NCBI GenBank assembly: GCA_944324095.1
Contig: CALUUY010000006.1
Coordinates: forward strand, 1-48,270
DNA length: 48,270 bases
Direction: 5' to 3'
Origin: an uncultured Elusimicrobiales bacterium
Lineage (GTDB): Bacteria > Elusimicrobiota > Elusimicrobia > Elusimicrobiales > Elusimicrobiaceae
Shown here one piece after another: positions 34,135 through 43,030 of the stretch (the first letter of the stretch is position 1; each line of letters begins with the position of its first letter). The notes below the pieces were generated by a model. That model did not search any database and was not told the DNA's origin. It saw only the letters and a list, made by a program, of their open reading frames with translations. The translations under genes were made by a program, and so were the position numbers.

Positions 34135-35222
34135 AAAATATTGTTGAAGATAAAACAAAAAGAGTATTTTGTTATTTAAGAGGAGTTCATCATTTTGACT
34201 TGTTTTATAATGTTTTTTTGTTAAATCCAGATATTGAATTTTATATTCATTCGAATTTTATTTCTGCGGATTTATATAGAAAATCTAAACTTTATGATTT
34301 AGCAAATGTCTATTTTGTAGCGGATATTAAAAAGTTTAAATATAAACTAAGATCTTTTGGTGCATTTATTACAACTGACTCCCAATCTACGGCTCCTCAC
34401 ACTTATTCTTTGGAGTTTATTAATTTTTTTAATAAGTTGTCTGTTCCTGTATTTGAATTACAACACGGGTTGTTTCAGCTTGGCTTACATTATTATGATG
34501 TTCCTGTTAAAGAAGTCTTTCATGATGATTCTTTGCCGACAGATTCTTTTGCGGATCACATCCTTACTTACTATCCAAATAAAAGCAATGTGGCTAGTAC
34601 AGTGGTGGGGTATCCTGCTTATGAAAAGAAACCTCTTTCTTATGAAGGGGAATATACATTAATACTCTCTAATTTGCATTGGGAAACTTATAATAAAGAA
34701 GAAAAATATTATTTTTATAAAATAATATTTGAATTAGCAAACTCTCTGCCTAAGCAAATGTTTGTTTGGAAAATGCATCACGGGGAACAAGTAAATCCTC
34801 CTTGTAATTCTATTATAAAAAGTCTTTTTGATATTTTTCCGAATGTAAAGAAAAATATCATTTTCTACCATGAAAATGAGTTCTTAAGTAAATCTTCTAC
34901 GACGGAGTTAATTCAAAAAGCACAAACTGTGATTTCGACAGTTTCGACTGTGTTGCTGGATTGTGATATGTGTAAGAAGAAAACGGTTACTTTTAGCAGT
35001 CCGGCAGTGAAATGTCTTATAGAAAGGATGAAACAGCCCCAGGCTTTTACTAATCTACAAGAATTAAAAGAGTTGTTGGCTCAGCCTGAAAATCATTTTT
35101 CCACGGGTTTGCTCTATAAATATGATAATGAGGCTTTTCGGAAGATATTAAATAAACTTTATAAACACACAGAACTTTCAAATAAAGAATTTTTGGATAT
35201 TGTGTTAGATTTTAAAAAATAA
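34128..35222 (+). CDS. Unknown protein, possible GT-B-fold transferase of a surface-glycan locus
   Basis: 364 residues, AT-rich like its upstream neighbour and overlapping it by 7 bases. A 'VPVFELQHGLFQLG' motif, then 'NLHWETYNKEEKYYFYKIIFELA', 'FVWKMHHGEQ' and STVSTVLLDCDMCKKKTV are the recognisable stretches. The HG loop and the late ST.S..LLD segment resemble CDP-glycerol transferases and related capsule transferases. I cannot name a family with certainty. No signal peptide or membrane segment. Its place between a large glycosyltransferase and an acetyltransferase fits a glycan-assembly role. Confidence 0.6.
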   Translation: MLKNIVEDKTKRVFCYLRGVHHFDLFYNVFLLNPDIEFYIHSNFISADLYRKSKLYDLANVYFVADIKKFKYKLRSFGAFITTDSQSTAPHTYSLEFINFFNKLSVPVFELQHGLFQLGLHYYDVPVKEVFHDDSLPTDSFADHILTYYPNKSNVASTVVGYPAYEKKPLSYEGEYTLILSNLHWETYNKEEKYYFYKIIFELANSLPKQMFVWKMHHGEQVNPPCNSIIKSLFDIFPNVKKNIIFYHENEFLSKSSTTELIQKAQTVISTVSTVLLDCDMCKKKTVTFSSPAVKCLIERMKQPQAFTNLQELKELLAQPENHFSTGLLYKYDNEAFRKILNKLYKHTELSNKEFLDIVLDFKK

Positions 35223-35245
35223 AATCTTATTGTTAGTTGGGATCA

Positions 35246-35794
35246 ATGAAAAATAAAATTTTATTTGTTCCTAAAATAGATCATATTGGCAAACAAACTT
35301 ATTCGGCGCCGGATTTGTATGTGGCTAATCCAAGGCAGACGGTTATCGGTTCTTTTACATCCATCGGTAACCGGGTAAGGATAGGTCACGGTACACATCC
35401 TCAAACGTATTTGACCACTTCGCCCTATTTGTATTTAGATAGACTGGGGTATAAAACCGCTCAAACGCCCTCTCACAATGAGTGGGAGGTGTTGGCCCCG
35501 GTACACATCGGCAGTGATGTGTGGATTGGTGATGACGTCCTAATCAAAAATGGCATCACTATTGGGCACGGGGCGATTATTGGGGCCAAATCTTTGGTAA
35601 CCAAAGACGTTCCTCCTTATGCGATTGTCGGCGGAGTGCCCGCCGCGCTTTTGCGCTACCGGTTTACGCCTGATATTATTGAAAAATTATTAAAGCTTAA
35701 ATGGTGGACGTTGCCCAATCATCAAATCAAGCAAATACCGTATGATGACATTCATTTGGCAATTGAAAAGATAGAACAATTTAGAAATAAATAA
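35246..35794 (+). CDS. Hexapeptide-repeat (CatB-like) O-acetyltransferase
   Basis: 182 residues from the ATG at 35246. Hexapeptide repeats of a left-handed beta-helix are clear: VIGSFTSIGNRVRIG, VHIGSDVWIGDDVLIKNGITIGHGAIIGAKSLVTKDV. The xenobiotic-acetyltransferase tail reads PPYAIVGGVPAALLRYRF. The catalytic His should be in GHGTHPQ. Such enzymes O-acetylate sugars from acetyl-CoA, here most likely a surface-glycan residue. The ribosome site is weak (gggat). The base composition returns to normal within this gene, marking the right edge of the AT-rich stretch. Confidence 0.85.
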   Translation: MKNKILFVPKIDHIGKQTYSAPDLYVANPRQTVIGSFTSIGNRVRIGHGTHPQTYLTTSPYLYLDRLGYKTAQTPSHNEWEVLAPVHIGSDVWIGDDVLIKNGITIGHGAIIGAKSLVTKDVPPYAIVGGVPAALLRYRFTPDIIEKLLKLKWWTLPNHQIKQIPYDDIHLAIEKIEQFRNK

Positions 35795-35821
35795 ATTTAA
35801 TGTTTAGGTTGTATTTAAGTT

Positions 35822-37603
35822 ATGCATATAGAATATAAAAAAATTGTAAAACAAAATGCGTTGGTAAAAAATTTTATTCGTATGTGGCCGTATATTAAGC
35901 CATATTGGTTTAGAGCCTGCTTGGGGGTAGCCTTAACGGTTCCTGTGGGGGCGCTGGATGGCGTAGTGGCAATGTTCTTGAAACCGTTTATGGATAAAGT
36001 GATGGTGGATAAACAACCTCATTTTTCATCGTTAATTCCGTTTCTAATTGTAGGGTTTACGGTTGTGCAAGGGGTGCTTATTTATGCGTCCAACTATTTT
36101 AATACTTGGGTGGCCAATAAAATAACTATAGGGGTAAAACGTAAATTATATGACAAATTACTTTCTATGGATACTTCCTATTTTGACCGGAACAATTCCG
36201 GTACTATTTTAATGCGTTATTCCAATGACGCTGAAACAGCTTCCACTGGGTTAATAGACAATTTAAAACAGTTCTTGTCCAAAACATTTTCATCCGTTTC
36301 GTTGATATTTGTATTGTTTTATAATTCTTGGCAGTTGGCGTTTATTGCAATCGCTGTCTTGATTTTCTTTGTGTATCCTATGGCGGTGGTTCGCAAAAAA
36401 ATGAAAGAGATTATGACCAAAACCGTAGGGAATCTCTCCTATGTAATGACTATTTATAACGAAACCTTTGCCGGTAACAAAACCATCCGTTCTTTTACCT
36501 TGGAAGATGAATTTAAAGACCGTTTCCACGAAGTTACTGATATGCGCTTTGCCTTAGCTATGAAACTGGTAAAAGGGACAAATTGGCTGTCTCCGCTGAT
36601 GCACATCATTATGTCTATTGGTATAGCTTTTGTAATTGGCTACGGCAGCTATTTGATTGTAAGCGGAACCATTACCAGCGGTAACTTTGTGGCGTTTATT
36701 GCCGCGCTTATGATGCTTTATACGCCGTTAAAGTCCGTGGGGAATAACTATATTTCTATGCAACAGTCTTTTTTGGCGATTGACCGTATTTTTGACATCT
36801 TGGATTTACAGCCTACTATTAAAGACCATGCCAATGCCAAGGAACTTACTGAAATCACCAAAAACATTGTGTTTGACCACGTCCATTTTGAATACGTCCC
36901 CGGGCGGGAAGTATTGCACGATATTAATTTAGAAATTCCTGTAGGAAGCACGATCGCTTTAGTTGGTAATTCCGGTGGCGGAAAAACTACGATATCGGCC
37001 CTTTTACCCCGCTTATACGACATCACCAAAGGCGCCATTAAAATAGACGGTTCTGATATACGGGACATGTCTCAAAAATCACTCCGCAAACACATTGCGA
37101 TGGTGTTTCAGGATAATTTTTTGTTTTCCGGCACCATTCGGGAGAATATTCTGTTGGGTAACGGACAAGCTAGTGAAGAAACCATTTGGCAAGCGCTTAA
37201 AAACTCTTGTTTGGAAGATTTTGTAAAAGGGCTTCCACAAAAGCTGGACACCCAAATTGGGGAGCGTGGTATTTTGCTTTCTGGCGGGCAGAAACAGCGT
37301 TTGGCCATTGCGCGTGCGTTTGTAAAGAACGCGCCGATTGTAATTTTGGACGAAGCCACCAGCGCCTTGGATAATAAGTCCGAAAAAGTGGTGCAGGAGG
37401 CTTTGGATAATTTGATGAAGAACCGTACGGTTATTGTCATTGCTCACCGTTTAAGCACCATACAAAACGCGGATAAAATTGTGGTCATTAATGACGGCAA
37501 AGTGGCCGAACAGGGCACCCACGATGAATTATTAAAACTGCACGGGGCGTATTATTCATTGTATTCTATGCAGTTTAAAAAGCAGGAAACTGTTACCAAA
37601 TAG
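35822..37603 (+). CDS. MsbA-like ABC exporter (fused membrane and ATPase domains)
   Basis: 593 residues. Six membrane segments span about 30-320, with MDTSYFDRNNSGTILMRYSND as the first coupling region. The ATPase half has Walker A GNSGGGKTT (about 383), Q-loop VFQDNFLFSGTIREN, signature LSGGQKQR, Walker B VILDEATSALD and the AHRLSTIQ switch His. MsbA-type half-transporters form dimers and flip lipid A, or lipid-linked glycans in surface-glycan loci. It sits among glycan genes, so exporting a lipid-linked product of this locus is plausible, though it could be the housekeeping lipid A flippase. Confidence 0.92.
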   Translation: MHIEYKKIVKQNALVKNFIRMWPYIKPYWFRACLGVALTVPVGALDGVVAMFLKPFMDKVMVDKQPHFSSLIPFLIVGFTVVQGVLIYASNYFNTWVANKITIGVKRKLYDKLLSMDTSYFDRNNSGTILMRYSNDAETASTGLIDNLKQFLSKTFSSVSLIFVLFYNSWQLAFIAIAVLIFFVYPMAVVRKKMKEIMTKTVGNLSYVMTIYNETFAGNKTIRSFTLEDEFKDRFHEVTDMRFALAMKLVKGTNWLSPLMHIIMSIGIAFVIGYGSYLIVSGTITSGNFVAFIAALMMLYTPLKSVGNNYISMQQSFLAIDRIFDILDLQPTIKDHANAKELTEITKNIVFDHVHFEYVPGREVLHDINLEIPVGSTIALVGNSGGGKTTISALLPRLYDITKGAIKIDGSDIRDMSQKSLRKHIAMVFQDNFLFSGTIRENILLGNGQASEETIWQALKNSCLEDFVKGLPQKLDTQIGERGILLSGGQKQRLAIARAFVKNAPIVILDEATSALDNKSEKVVQEALDNLMKNRTVIVIAHRLSTIQNADKIVVINDGKVAEQGTHDELLKLHGAYYSLYSMQFKKQETVTK

Positions 37604-37646
37604 AGCTGTTGGGGTATTGAATAAATTTTATTAAAGGGGATTAAGC

Positions 37647-39335
37647 ATGTTCTTGAATAAATGGAAGCATATATTTTTATTATTCTTACTAACGGGGATT
37701 GCTTTGTTTGTTACCAAAAGTTTTTGGTATTTTCCTTCTAATGGGATAGAAGTTTCTTTCACTAGCCAGGCGGAGAAGCCCATTGCTTATCAAGTATTTT
37801 ATACCACGTCGGATAAGCGTTCTTTTAATGCAGATGAAAAAGCAACGCGGTCTGTGCAAGCCGGTAAACATCAGGTAAAGATAATGTTGCCGGTGGAGAA
37901 AATACTTCGTTTTCGGTTAGATTTAGGGCAGTTTCCGCAAAAAGTAACCATATCTGACTTAAAAGTAAGCGGCAAAACCACGGTGATAATGGATAAATTG
38001 TCTGGTTTTATGTTTCATCAGATAGATTCTTCTAAGCAGGACGGGAAGTCTTTTCAGCTAGCGTCCAATCAGCCAGATCCGTATATTATTTACAAAACCC
38101 CTGTAAATATAGAAACCAAATGGCAGGTTAAGGTGGATTATTATATTTTATTTATCATTGCGGTTATCAGCTTGTTAGCGGCGCATAAGATAGTAAAGTA
38201 TTTGGCGCAGTTTAAATTTAAAGAGAGCAGTAGCCGGATTGATATCGTGTTTGTTACCGTGTTTTTTGTGCTTTTGTTTATTCCTATGCTGAAGATTTCC
38301 AGTGCGGATAAATCAGCAAAAGAAAACCGGATGCTTGCCAAATACGTGCCGTTTATTAAAAATGGACAAGTTAATTTAAAATACAGCACTAATTTTGAAT
38401 CTTGGTATAACGACCGCTTTTTAGGACGGGATGTTTTAATAAATATATGGAGCTTTCTAGAGCAAAAGATTAATCCTAACCAGGGTAATGACAAGGTTTT
38501 AGTAGGAAAGAATGTCTGGTTATTTTATAAGTTAGATAATAGTATAGAAAATTTCCAAAATCGAAAGTTATTTTCTCAACCTGAGCTTGAACAAGCTGCA
38601 AGATATTTGTCTGCTATAAATAGTTGGGCTAAAGAAAATGGTAAGGATTTTTATTATGTGATAGTTCCAGATAAAAACAAAATTTATGGAGAGTATTTCC
38701 CAACTGCCATATATAAAACAAAGCCGGATTCCCAGAGCCGGGCTAATCAATTGATTCAATATTTACGTGAACATACAGAAGTAAAAGTAATTTATTTATA
38801 TGATGTTTTAATGCAAAATAAAAATCGTGGCCTGTTATATTTTAAGAATGATACCCATTGGAATAAATTCGGCAGCTACTTTGGCTATCTTGAAATTATG
38901 AAAGAAATACAGCAATTGCGTCCCGAAGTACCAGTCTTGTCTAATTTGAAATGGGAAGAAACAACTCATTATAAAGGGGACTTAACAAATATGTTGGGAG
39001 GTTCTGTCCAAGACTTAGATACAAAGTATTTATCTCCCAAAATAACACTTGTACAAAATTGTACAATTCTTCAAAAGATAGCGGCTAAAACAGATATGAT
39101 CTGTTATAATCCACAGGGAACTTTGCGATTGTTTTTAAAGGGAGACTCTTTTTCTACATTTCTATTAGATTATTTGAGATTGTCTTTTAAAAATACGCAA
39201 TCTTTTAGGAGTTATGATTTTACTGCGCAAGATTTGCAGGATATTAAAAAAAACTCAGATATTATTATCTTAGAAACAGTGGAAAGGTTAATTCCCCAAT
39301 CATTAAATTTTACATTTCCATCAAAAGGAGCCTAA
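37647..39335 (+). CDS. AlgJ/AlgX-like SGNH-type O-acetyltransferase component
   Basis: 562 residues. There are membrane segments near 10-28, 165-182 and 200-220, with a beta-rich domain between the first two. The periplasmic SGNH-like domain (about 230-560) shows ESWYNDRFLGRD, KVLVGKNVWLFY, YFKNDTHWNKFGSYFGY (DTHW, the Asp-His pair) and LKGDSFSTFLL (Ser of GDS). AlgJ and AlgX pass or attach acetyl groups to alginate; relatives do the same for other surface glycans. It is one base upstream of the AlgI-type MBOAT gene, its usual partner. That partner is interrupted here, so this protein may lack its acetyl donor channel. The N-terminal extra domain is unusual. Confidence 0.82.
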   Translation: MFLNKWKHIFLLFLLTGIALFVTKSFWYFPSNGIEVSFTSQAEKPIAYQVFYTTSDKRSFNADEKATRSVQAGKHQVKIMLPVEKILRFRLDLGQFPQKVTISDLKVSGKTTVIMDKLSGFMFHQIDSSKQDGKSFQLASNQPDPYIIYKTPVNIETKWQVKVDYYILFIIAVISLLAAHKIVKYLAQFKFKESSSRIDIVFVTVFFVLLFIPMLKISSADKSAKENRMLAKYVPFIKNGQVNLKYSTNFESWYNDRFLGRDVLINIWSFLEQKINPNQGNDKVLVGKNVWLFYKLDNSIENFQNRKLFSQPELEQAARYLSAINSWAKENGKDFYYVIVPDKNKIYGEYFPTAIYKTKPDSQSRANQLIQYLREHTEVKVIYLYDVLMQNKNRGLLYFKNDTHWNKFGSYFGYLEIMKEIQQLRPEVPVLSNLKWEETTHYKGDLTNMLGGSVQDLDTKYLSPKITLVQNCTILQKIAAKTDMICYNPQGTLRLFLKGDSFSTFLLDYLRLSFKNTQSFRSYDFTAQDLQDIKKNSDIIILETVERLIPQSLNFTFPSKGA

Positions 39336-39336
39336 A

Positions 39337-40752
39337 ATGTTATTTTCATCAATGACTTTTGTCTTTTTGTTTTTACCGCTTGTTTGTGCCATTTATTTTC
39401 TGGCGCGCAAGGATTTGCGTAATTATATACTGCTTTTATCCAGTATCCTTTTTTATGCTTGGGGCGAGCCGCGCTACTTGGCTATTATGATTGTGACCAT
39501 CCTTATCAACTACCTGGGCGCTTTAGGGGTGGCACGGTTGGATACGCAGAATACCCAAAAATACCGCAAAGTGCTGCTAGGCGGCGTGATTATTTTAAAT
39601 TTAGGGTTTTTGTTCTACTTTAAATATTTTAATTTCTTTATAGACAATCTTAATGCCGCTTTTGCCAGTAATTTTGACGTGATAGACGTGGTAATGCCGA
39701 TTGGTATTTCCTTTTATACTTTTCAGGCTATCAGTTATGTGATTGACGTGTACCGCCGGGAAGTGCCTGTTCAGAAAGACGTTTATAAACTTGCCTTATA
39801 TATATGTTTGTTCCCTCAGCTTATTGCCGGCCCTATTGTAAAATATTACACAGTGGCCGACCAGATAGAACAACGTACCATAACGTTTAATAAAGTGGCT
39901 TACGGGGTAAAACGTTTTATTATAGGGCTTGCTAAAAAAATGCTCATTGCCAATACAATGGGCTCGGTGGCGGACAGTATCTTTAATCAGCCGGTAACTG
40001 CTTTTGGCACTTCTACTGCTTGGTTGGGTGCGGTGGCGTATGCTTTTCAACTGTTTTATGATTTTAGCGGATATTCCGATATGGCCATTGGCTTGGGCTC
40101 TATGTTTGGGTTTAAATTTTTAGAAAACTTTAACTACCCTTATATTTCCAAATCTATTACCGAATTTTGGCGCCGGTGGCACATTTCGCTTTCCACCTGG
40201 TTTAAAGAATATTTATACATCCCACTGGGTGGAAACCGCGTGGCGGCGTGGAGGATGTACGTTAATTTGTTTATTGTTTTTTTAGCCACGGGTGTTTGGC
40301 ACGGTGCCAGTTGGACGTTTATTATTTGAGGTATTTGGCACGGGTTGTTTATTGTGTTTGAGAAAGCAACCGGCTGGCATAAAAAAGAAGGCGGGCCCGT
40401 TATCCGCGCCCTTCAACATATTTATTGTATATTTGCCTTTTTAATTGGGTGGGTGTTCTTCCGCGCGGATAATATGACGTATGCCGTAGATTATTTAAGA
40501 AATATGTTTGGCTTATTAAAAGGGCACGATATTGTGTATGCTTCGGCCTATTATGTGGACAATATTAAATTGATTGCATTGCTGGCGGCCGTGTTGTGCT
40601 CTATGCCTATATTTAGCAAAATGCTGGATATAAAGGACAACCGCAAAATAGCCAAAACCTTGGTAAATGTATGGTTAATGATATTGTTTATATTGTCAGC
40701 TGCCAGCATTGCCTCTTCCACATACAATCCGTTTATTTATTTTAGATTTTAA
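39337..40752 (+). pseudogene. AlgI-type MBOAT O-acyltransferase interrupted by an in-frame TGA
   Basis: The frame encodes a polytopic MBOAT protein: LYFLARKDLRNYILLLSS-like start, PIGISFYTFQAISYVIDVYR, FPQLIAGPIV, DFSGYSDMAIGLG, 'FWRRWHISLSTWFKEYLYIPLGG' and GVWHGASWTFII. Then TGA at 40327-40329 stands where relatives have Trp (II-W-GxWHG), and the same frame goes on with GIWHGLFIVFEK to a normal stop at 40752. A single TGG-to-TGA change explains it. The part before the stop (330 residues) keeps the catalytic His region; the lost part has the last membrane helices. Nothing else is degraded, so the mutation is recent, a sequencing error, or suppressed. MBOAT proteins move acetyl groups across the membrane to the AlgJ-like partner. 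Confidence 0.85.
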
Positions 40753-40770
40753 GCAGATGTATGGGGCGGG

Positions 40771-40800
40771 TTGTATGCCTGGGGATTTTGTGGGTATAAT
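40771..40800 (+). promoter_or_regulatory. Promoter of the second rfbA gene
   Basis: TTGTAT (40771-40776), 18-base spacer, TATAAT (40795-40800), 35 bases before the ATG with AGGAGA between. It lets the last two genes of the locus be made apart from the rest. Confidence 0.6.
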
Positions 40801-40835
40801 ATAAAAAGCCTTAGGCAATTTTTAGGAGAAACATT

Positions 40836-41702
40836 ATGAAAGGTATTGTTTTAGCGGGTGGGGCAGGTACGCGGTTGTATCCGGCGTCTTTGCCTATTTC
40901 CAAAATTTTACTTCCCATTTACAATAAACCGATGATTTATTATCCGCTGTCCGTACTTATGATGGCGGGTATTAGAGACATTTTAATTATTACTAACCCG
41001 GAAGATGATGCCAATTTCCAAAAATTATTGGGGGACGGTTCCCAATGGGGGATGCATTTTAGTTATAAAATACAGCACATTAAAAAAGGCATAGCGGACG
41101 CATTTTTGTTGGGGGAAGATTTTATTGAGGGGGATTCTTCCGCCCTCATCTTGGGGGACAATATTTTTTACGGAAGCGGTTTTGAGCAACTTCTTAAGGA
41201 GGCTTCCCACCAAACTCAAGGGGCTACCGTATTTGTTTACGAAACAAGCGAACCGGAACGCTTTGGGATTGTGGAGTTTGATGAGGAGGGGCAGGCTGTG
41301 TCTTTGGAAGAAAAACCCGCCCACCCCAAGAGTAATTTTGCGGTAACTGGTTTGTATTTTTATGATAACCAAGTAGTTCATTATGCCAAACAGCTCAAGC
41401 CTTCCGCCCGGGGTGAACTGGAAATTACCGATTTAAATAAACTGTACTTGGCTGATAAAAAACTGCGTGTAGCGCGTTTGGAGCGTGGGTTTGCCTGGTT
41501 GGACACCGGCACGCACGAAACACTTCTCCAAGCGGCGGATTTTGTGCACAGTATGCAGTTAAACCAAGGTATAGAAATAGCTTCCCCGGAAGAAATAGCC
41601 TTGCAGAAAGGGTTTATTTCTCCTGCGCAGTTATCGGCGTACTTAGCCGATAAGCCTAAAAATTCCTATTATCAGTATTTAGCACGCCTGCTTAAAAATT
41701 AA
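40836..41702 (+). CDS. RfbA-like nucleotidylyltransferase, diverged second copy
   Basis: 288 residues. The overall frame matches Rfb[46 protein letters not shown]. But the SKQ of the classic enzyme is SKI here, IYDKP is IYNKP, and the QPxPxGLAQAF stretch reads [11 protein letters not shown]. These residues lie around the nucleotide and sugar sites, so base or sugar preference may differ from the copy at 27540. It has its own promoter and is followed by an RgpF-like gene. It could make dTDP-glucose or a related nucleotide sugar; no symbol is given because of the substitutions. Confidence 0.85.
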   Translation: MKGIVLAGGAGTRLYPASLPISKILLPIYNKPMIYYPLSVLMMAGIRDILIITNPEDDANFQKLLGDGSQWGMHFSYKIQHIKKGIADAFLLGEDFIEGDSSALILGDNIFYGSGFEQLLKEASHQTQGATVFVYETSEPERFGIVEFDEEGQAVSLEEKPAHPKSNFAVTGLYFYDNQVVHYAKQLKPSARGELEITDLNKLYLADKKLRVARLERGFAWLDTGTHETLLQAADFVHSMQLNQGIEIASPEEIALQKGFISPAQLSAYLADKPKNSYYQYLARLLKN

Positions 41703-41746
41703 CCCGGCGTTAACGTTTAATATAACAGACAGCTTAGGTTTACGTT

Positions 41747-42673
41747 ATGACCAAACGAATTTGCTTGTTGGCAGGTTTTCATTCCAAGGGCCAGGTGGCG
41801 GATTATGTGGTGTATTACGCCAAACATTTGGCCGTATTTGCGGATGTTTATTACCTGGCAGATTGCGCTATGGCCCCGCAGGAATTAGCCAAACTGGCGC
41901 CATACACTAAGGGGGCGTGGGGTTTTCGTCATAAGAAGTATGATTTTGGCTCTTGGCAGGAGTTGATATTTAAAATCGGTTGGGATAAACTGGCCGAATA
42001 TGACGAATGTCTGTTTACTAATGATTCTGTACTGGCCCCTCTTTTTGATTTAGCTCCTTTTATGCAGAAAGGTTCTGCTTCGCCGGCGGATGCGTGGGCG
42101 ATGAATAGTTTTGAACAAGACTATATGGGCAGTTTCTTTTTTGTACTTAAGCAAAAAGTTTTACAGTCGGACGTGTTTAGGCAATTTTTCCTTTCCGTAC
42201 AACCCCAGCCGGAAGTGGGGGACGTGATACGCAAATATGAAAAAGCCTTGCCGGGAATGTTGCGCAGTGGAGGTTTTTCGTATGCGGCAGCTTTTACTGA
42301 GGGGGATAAAAGCGTATTTAATGACTGGAAGTTTTTTATCCGCCAAGGCTTTCCGCTTTTAAAGTTACAAGTCTTTAATAGGCCCCGTTTGTATGCTGAC
42401 CGGGAATGGCTGCCGGATTGGGAGGCCTTTTTAACCGCCCATACGGGGTATCCGCTGGAATTGGTTTATGATTATTTTTCCAGTGTGGGTATTTCTGCTG
42501 TTGGGTTTCATAGCTTGGGGTTTAAGTTCAAGTCTATCTGGTGGGCGTTTAACCGCTGGCGCCGAAAGTTCTTTCGTTTCCATTTTAGGCATCACATCAT
42601 TATTGTGGTTTTTGGCTGGACATTGTATGATGATGACCGAGAATCTTCGTCCTTCCCTGTCCCACATCTGTAA
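41747..42673 (+). CDS. Second RgpF-like rhamnan synthesis protein
   Basis: 308 residues. RgpF-type features: 'ICLLAGFHSKGQVADYVVYYAKHLAVFADVYY', 'FRHKKYDFGSWQELI' (the YDFGSW motif), 'YDECLFTNDSVLAPL', 'AMNSFEQDYMGSFFFVLKQ'. It is only partly similar to the copy at 30787 but shares the order of motifs. The C-terminus has a basic aromatic stretch (RWRRKFFRFHFRHH) and then a Ser-rich tail. An acetyltransferase relic follows, so the gene borders decaying sequence; the last 20 residues may be altered. Probably a glycosyltransferase acting on rhamnose-containing glycans. Confidence 0.8.
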   Translation: MTKRICLLAGFHSKGQVADYVVYYAKHLAVFADVYYLADCAMAPQELAKLAPYTKGAWGFRHKKYDFGSWQELIFKIGWDKLAEYDECLFTNDSVLAPLFDLAPFMQKGSASPADAWAMNSFEQDYMGSFFFVLKQKVLQSDVFRQFFLSVQPQPEVGDVIRKYEKALPGMLRSGGFSYAAAFTEGDKSVFNDWKFFIRQGFPLLKLQVFNRPRLYADREWLPDWEAFLTAHTGYPLELVYDYFSSVGISAVGFHSLGFKFKSIWWAFNRWRRKFFRFHFRHHIIIVVFGWTLYDDDRESSSFPVPHL

Positions 42674-42701
42674 TGCAAGCTTGTATGTGGAGCGCTAATT
42701 T

Positions 42702-42869
42702 GGGGGGGGACGCTTGGTTACTAAAGATGTAGCGTCTTATGCCATTGTGGCGGGCAACCTGGCCATAGTTCTTATCGGTTTAATGAACAAACCTTTAAAC
42801 GTTTATTGCGTGTTCAATGAGCCTCCGGCCCGATTATGTCGTAAAACCACGGCCCTACCATCATATTGA
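42702..42869 (+). pseudogene. Relic of a hexapeptide acetyltransferase C-terminus
   Basis: From 42708 the frame reads GRLVTKDVASYAIVAGNLA, the well-known tail of left-handed beta-helix acetyltransferases (consensus G..VVTKDVPPYSIVAGNPAK). It goes on as an unrelated 35 residues to a TGA at 42869. The N-terminal repeats are missing. A run of eight G at 42702-42709 precedes it, a typical slippage site. A few bases upstream, 'MWSANLG' could be the remains of a 'VWIGAN' repeat. No start codon or ribosome site fits. Confidence 0.6.
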
Positions 42870-43030
42870 GCTTCCATCGAAATTCCTATCTAATTGGGGT
42901 ATATTGTATCTTGTCTAATAACGATAAAAATTTTGCACCTTTTTTCTCTCCTATAATGCCTATGATTTTTGATATACTATCTTGCAAATAACACACAGAA
43001 ATAGGGTGCGCTCGCGTCCGGGAGAACAAA
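42870..43030 (+). other. Intergenic region upstream of adenine deaminase
   Basis: No gene and no purine-riboswitch core is visible. Possible -10 words are TATAAT (42952-42957) and TATACT (42973-42978), without convincing -35 partners. GGGAGA lies 5 bases before the ATG at 43031. Confidence 0.35.

Noticed and set aside
39337..40752. UGA recoded as Trp or selenocysteine
   Set aside because: Other genes here end at TGA, Trp codons elsewhere are TGG, and no selenocysteine-insertion stem is apparent after the codon. A point mutation is simpler.
42870..43030. Purine riboswitch upstream of adenine deaminase
   Set aside because: No three-way junction core or conserved loop sequences of the purine aptamer are visible.
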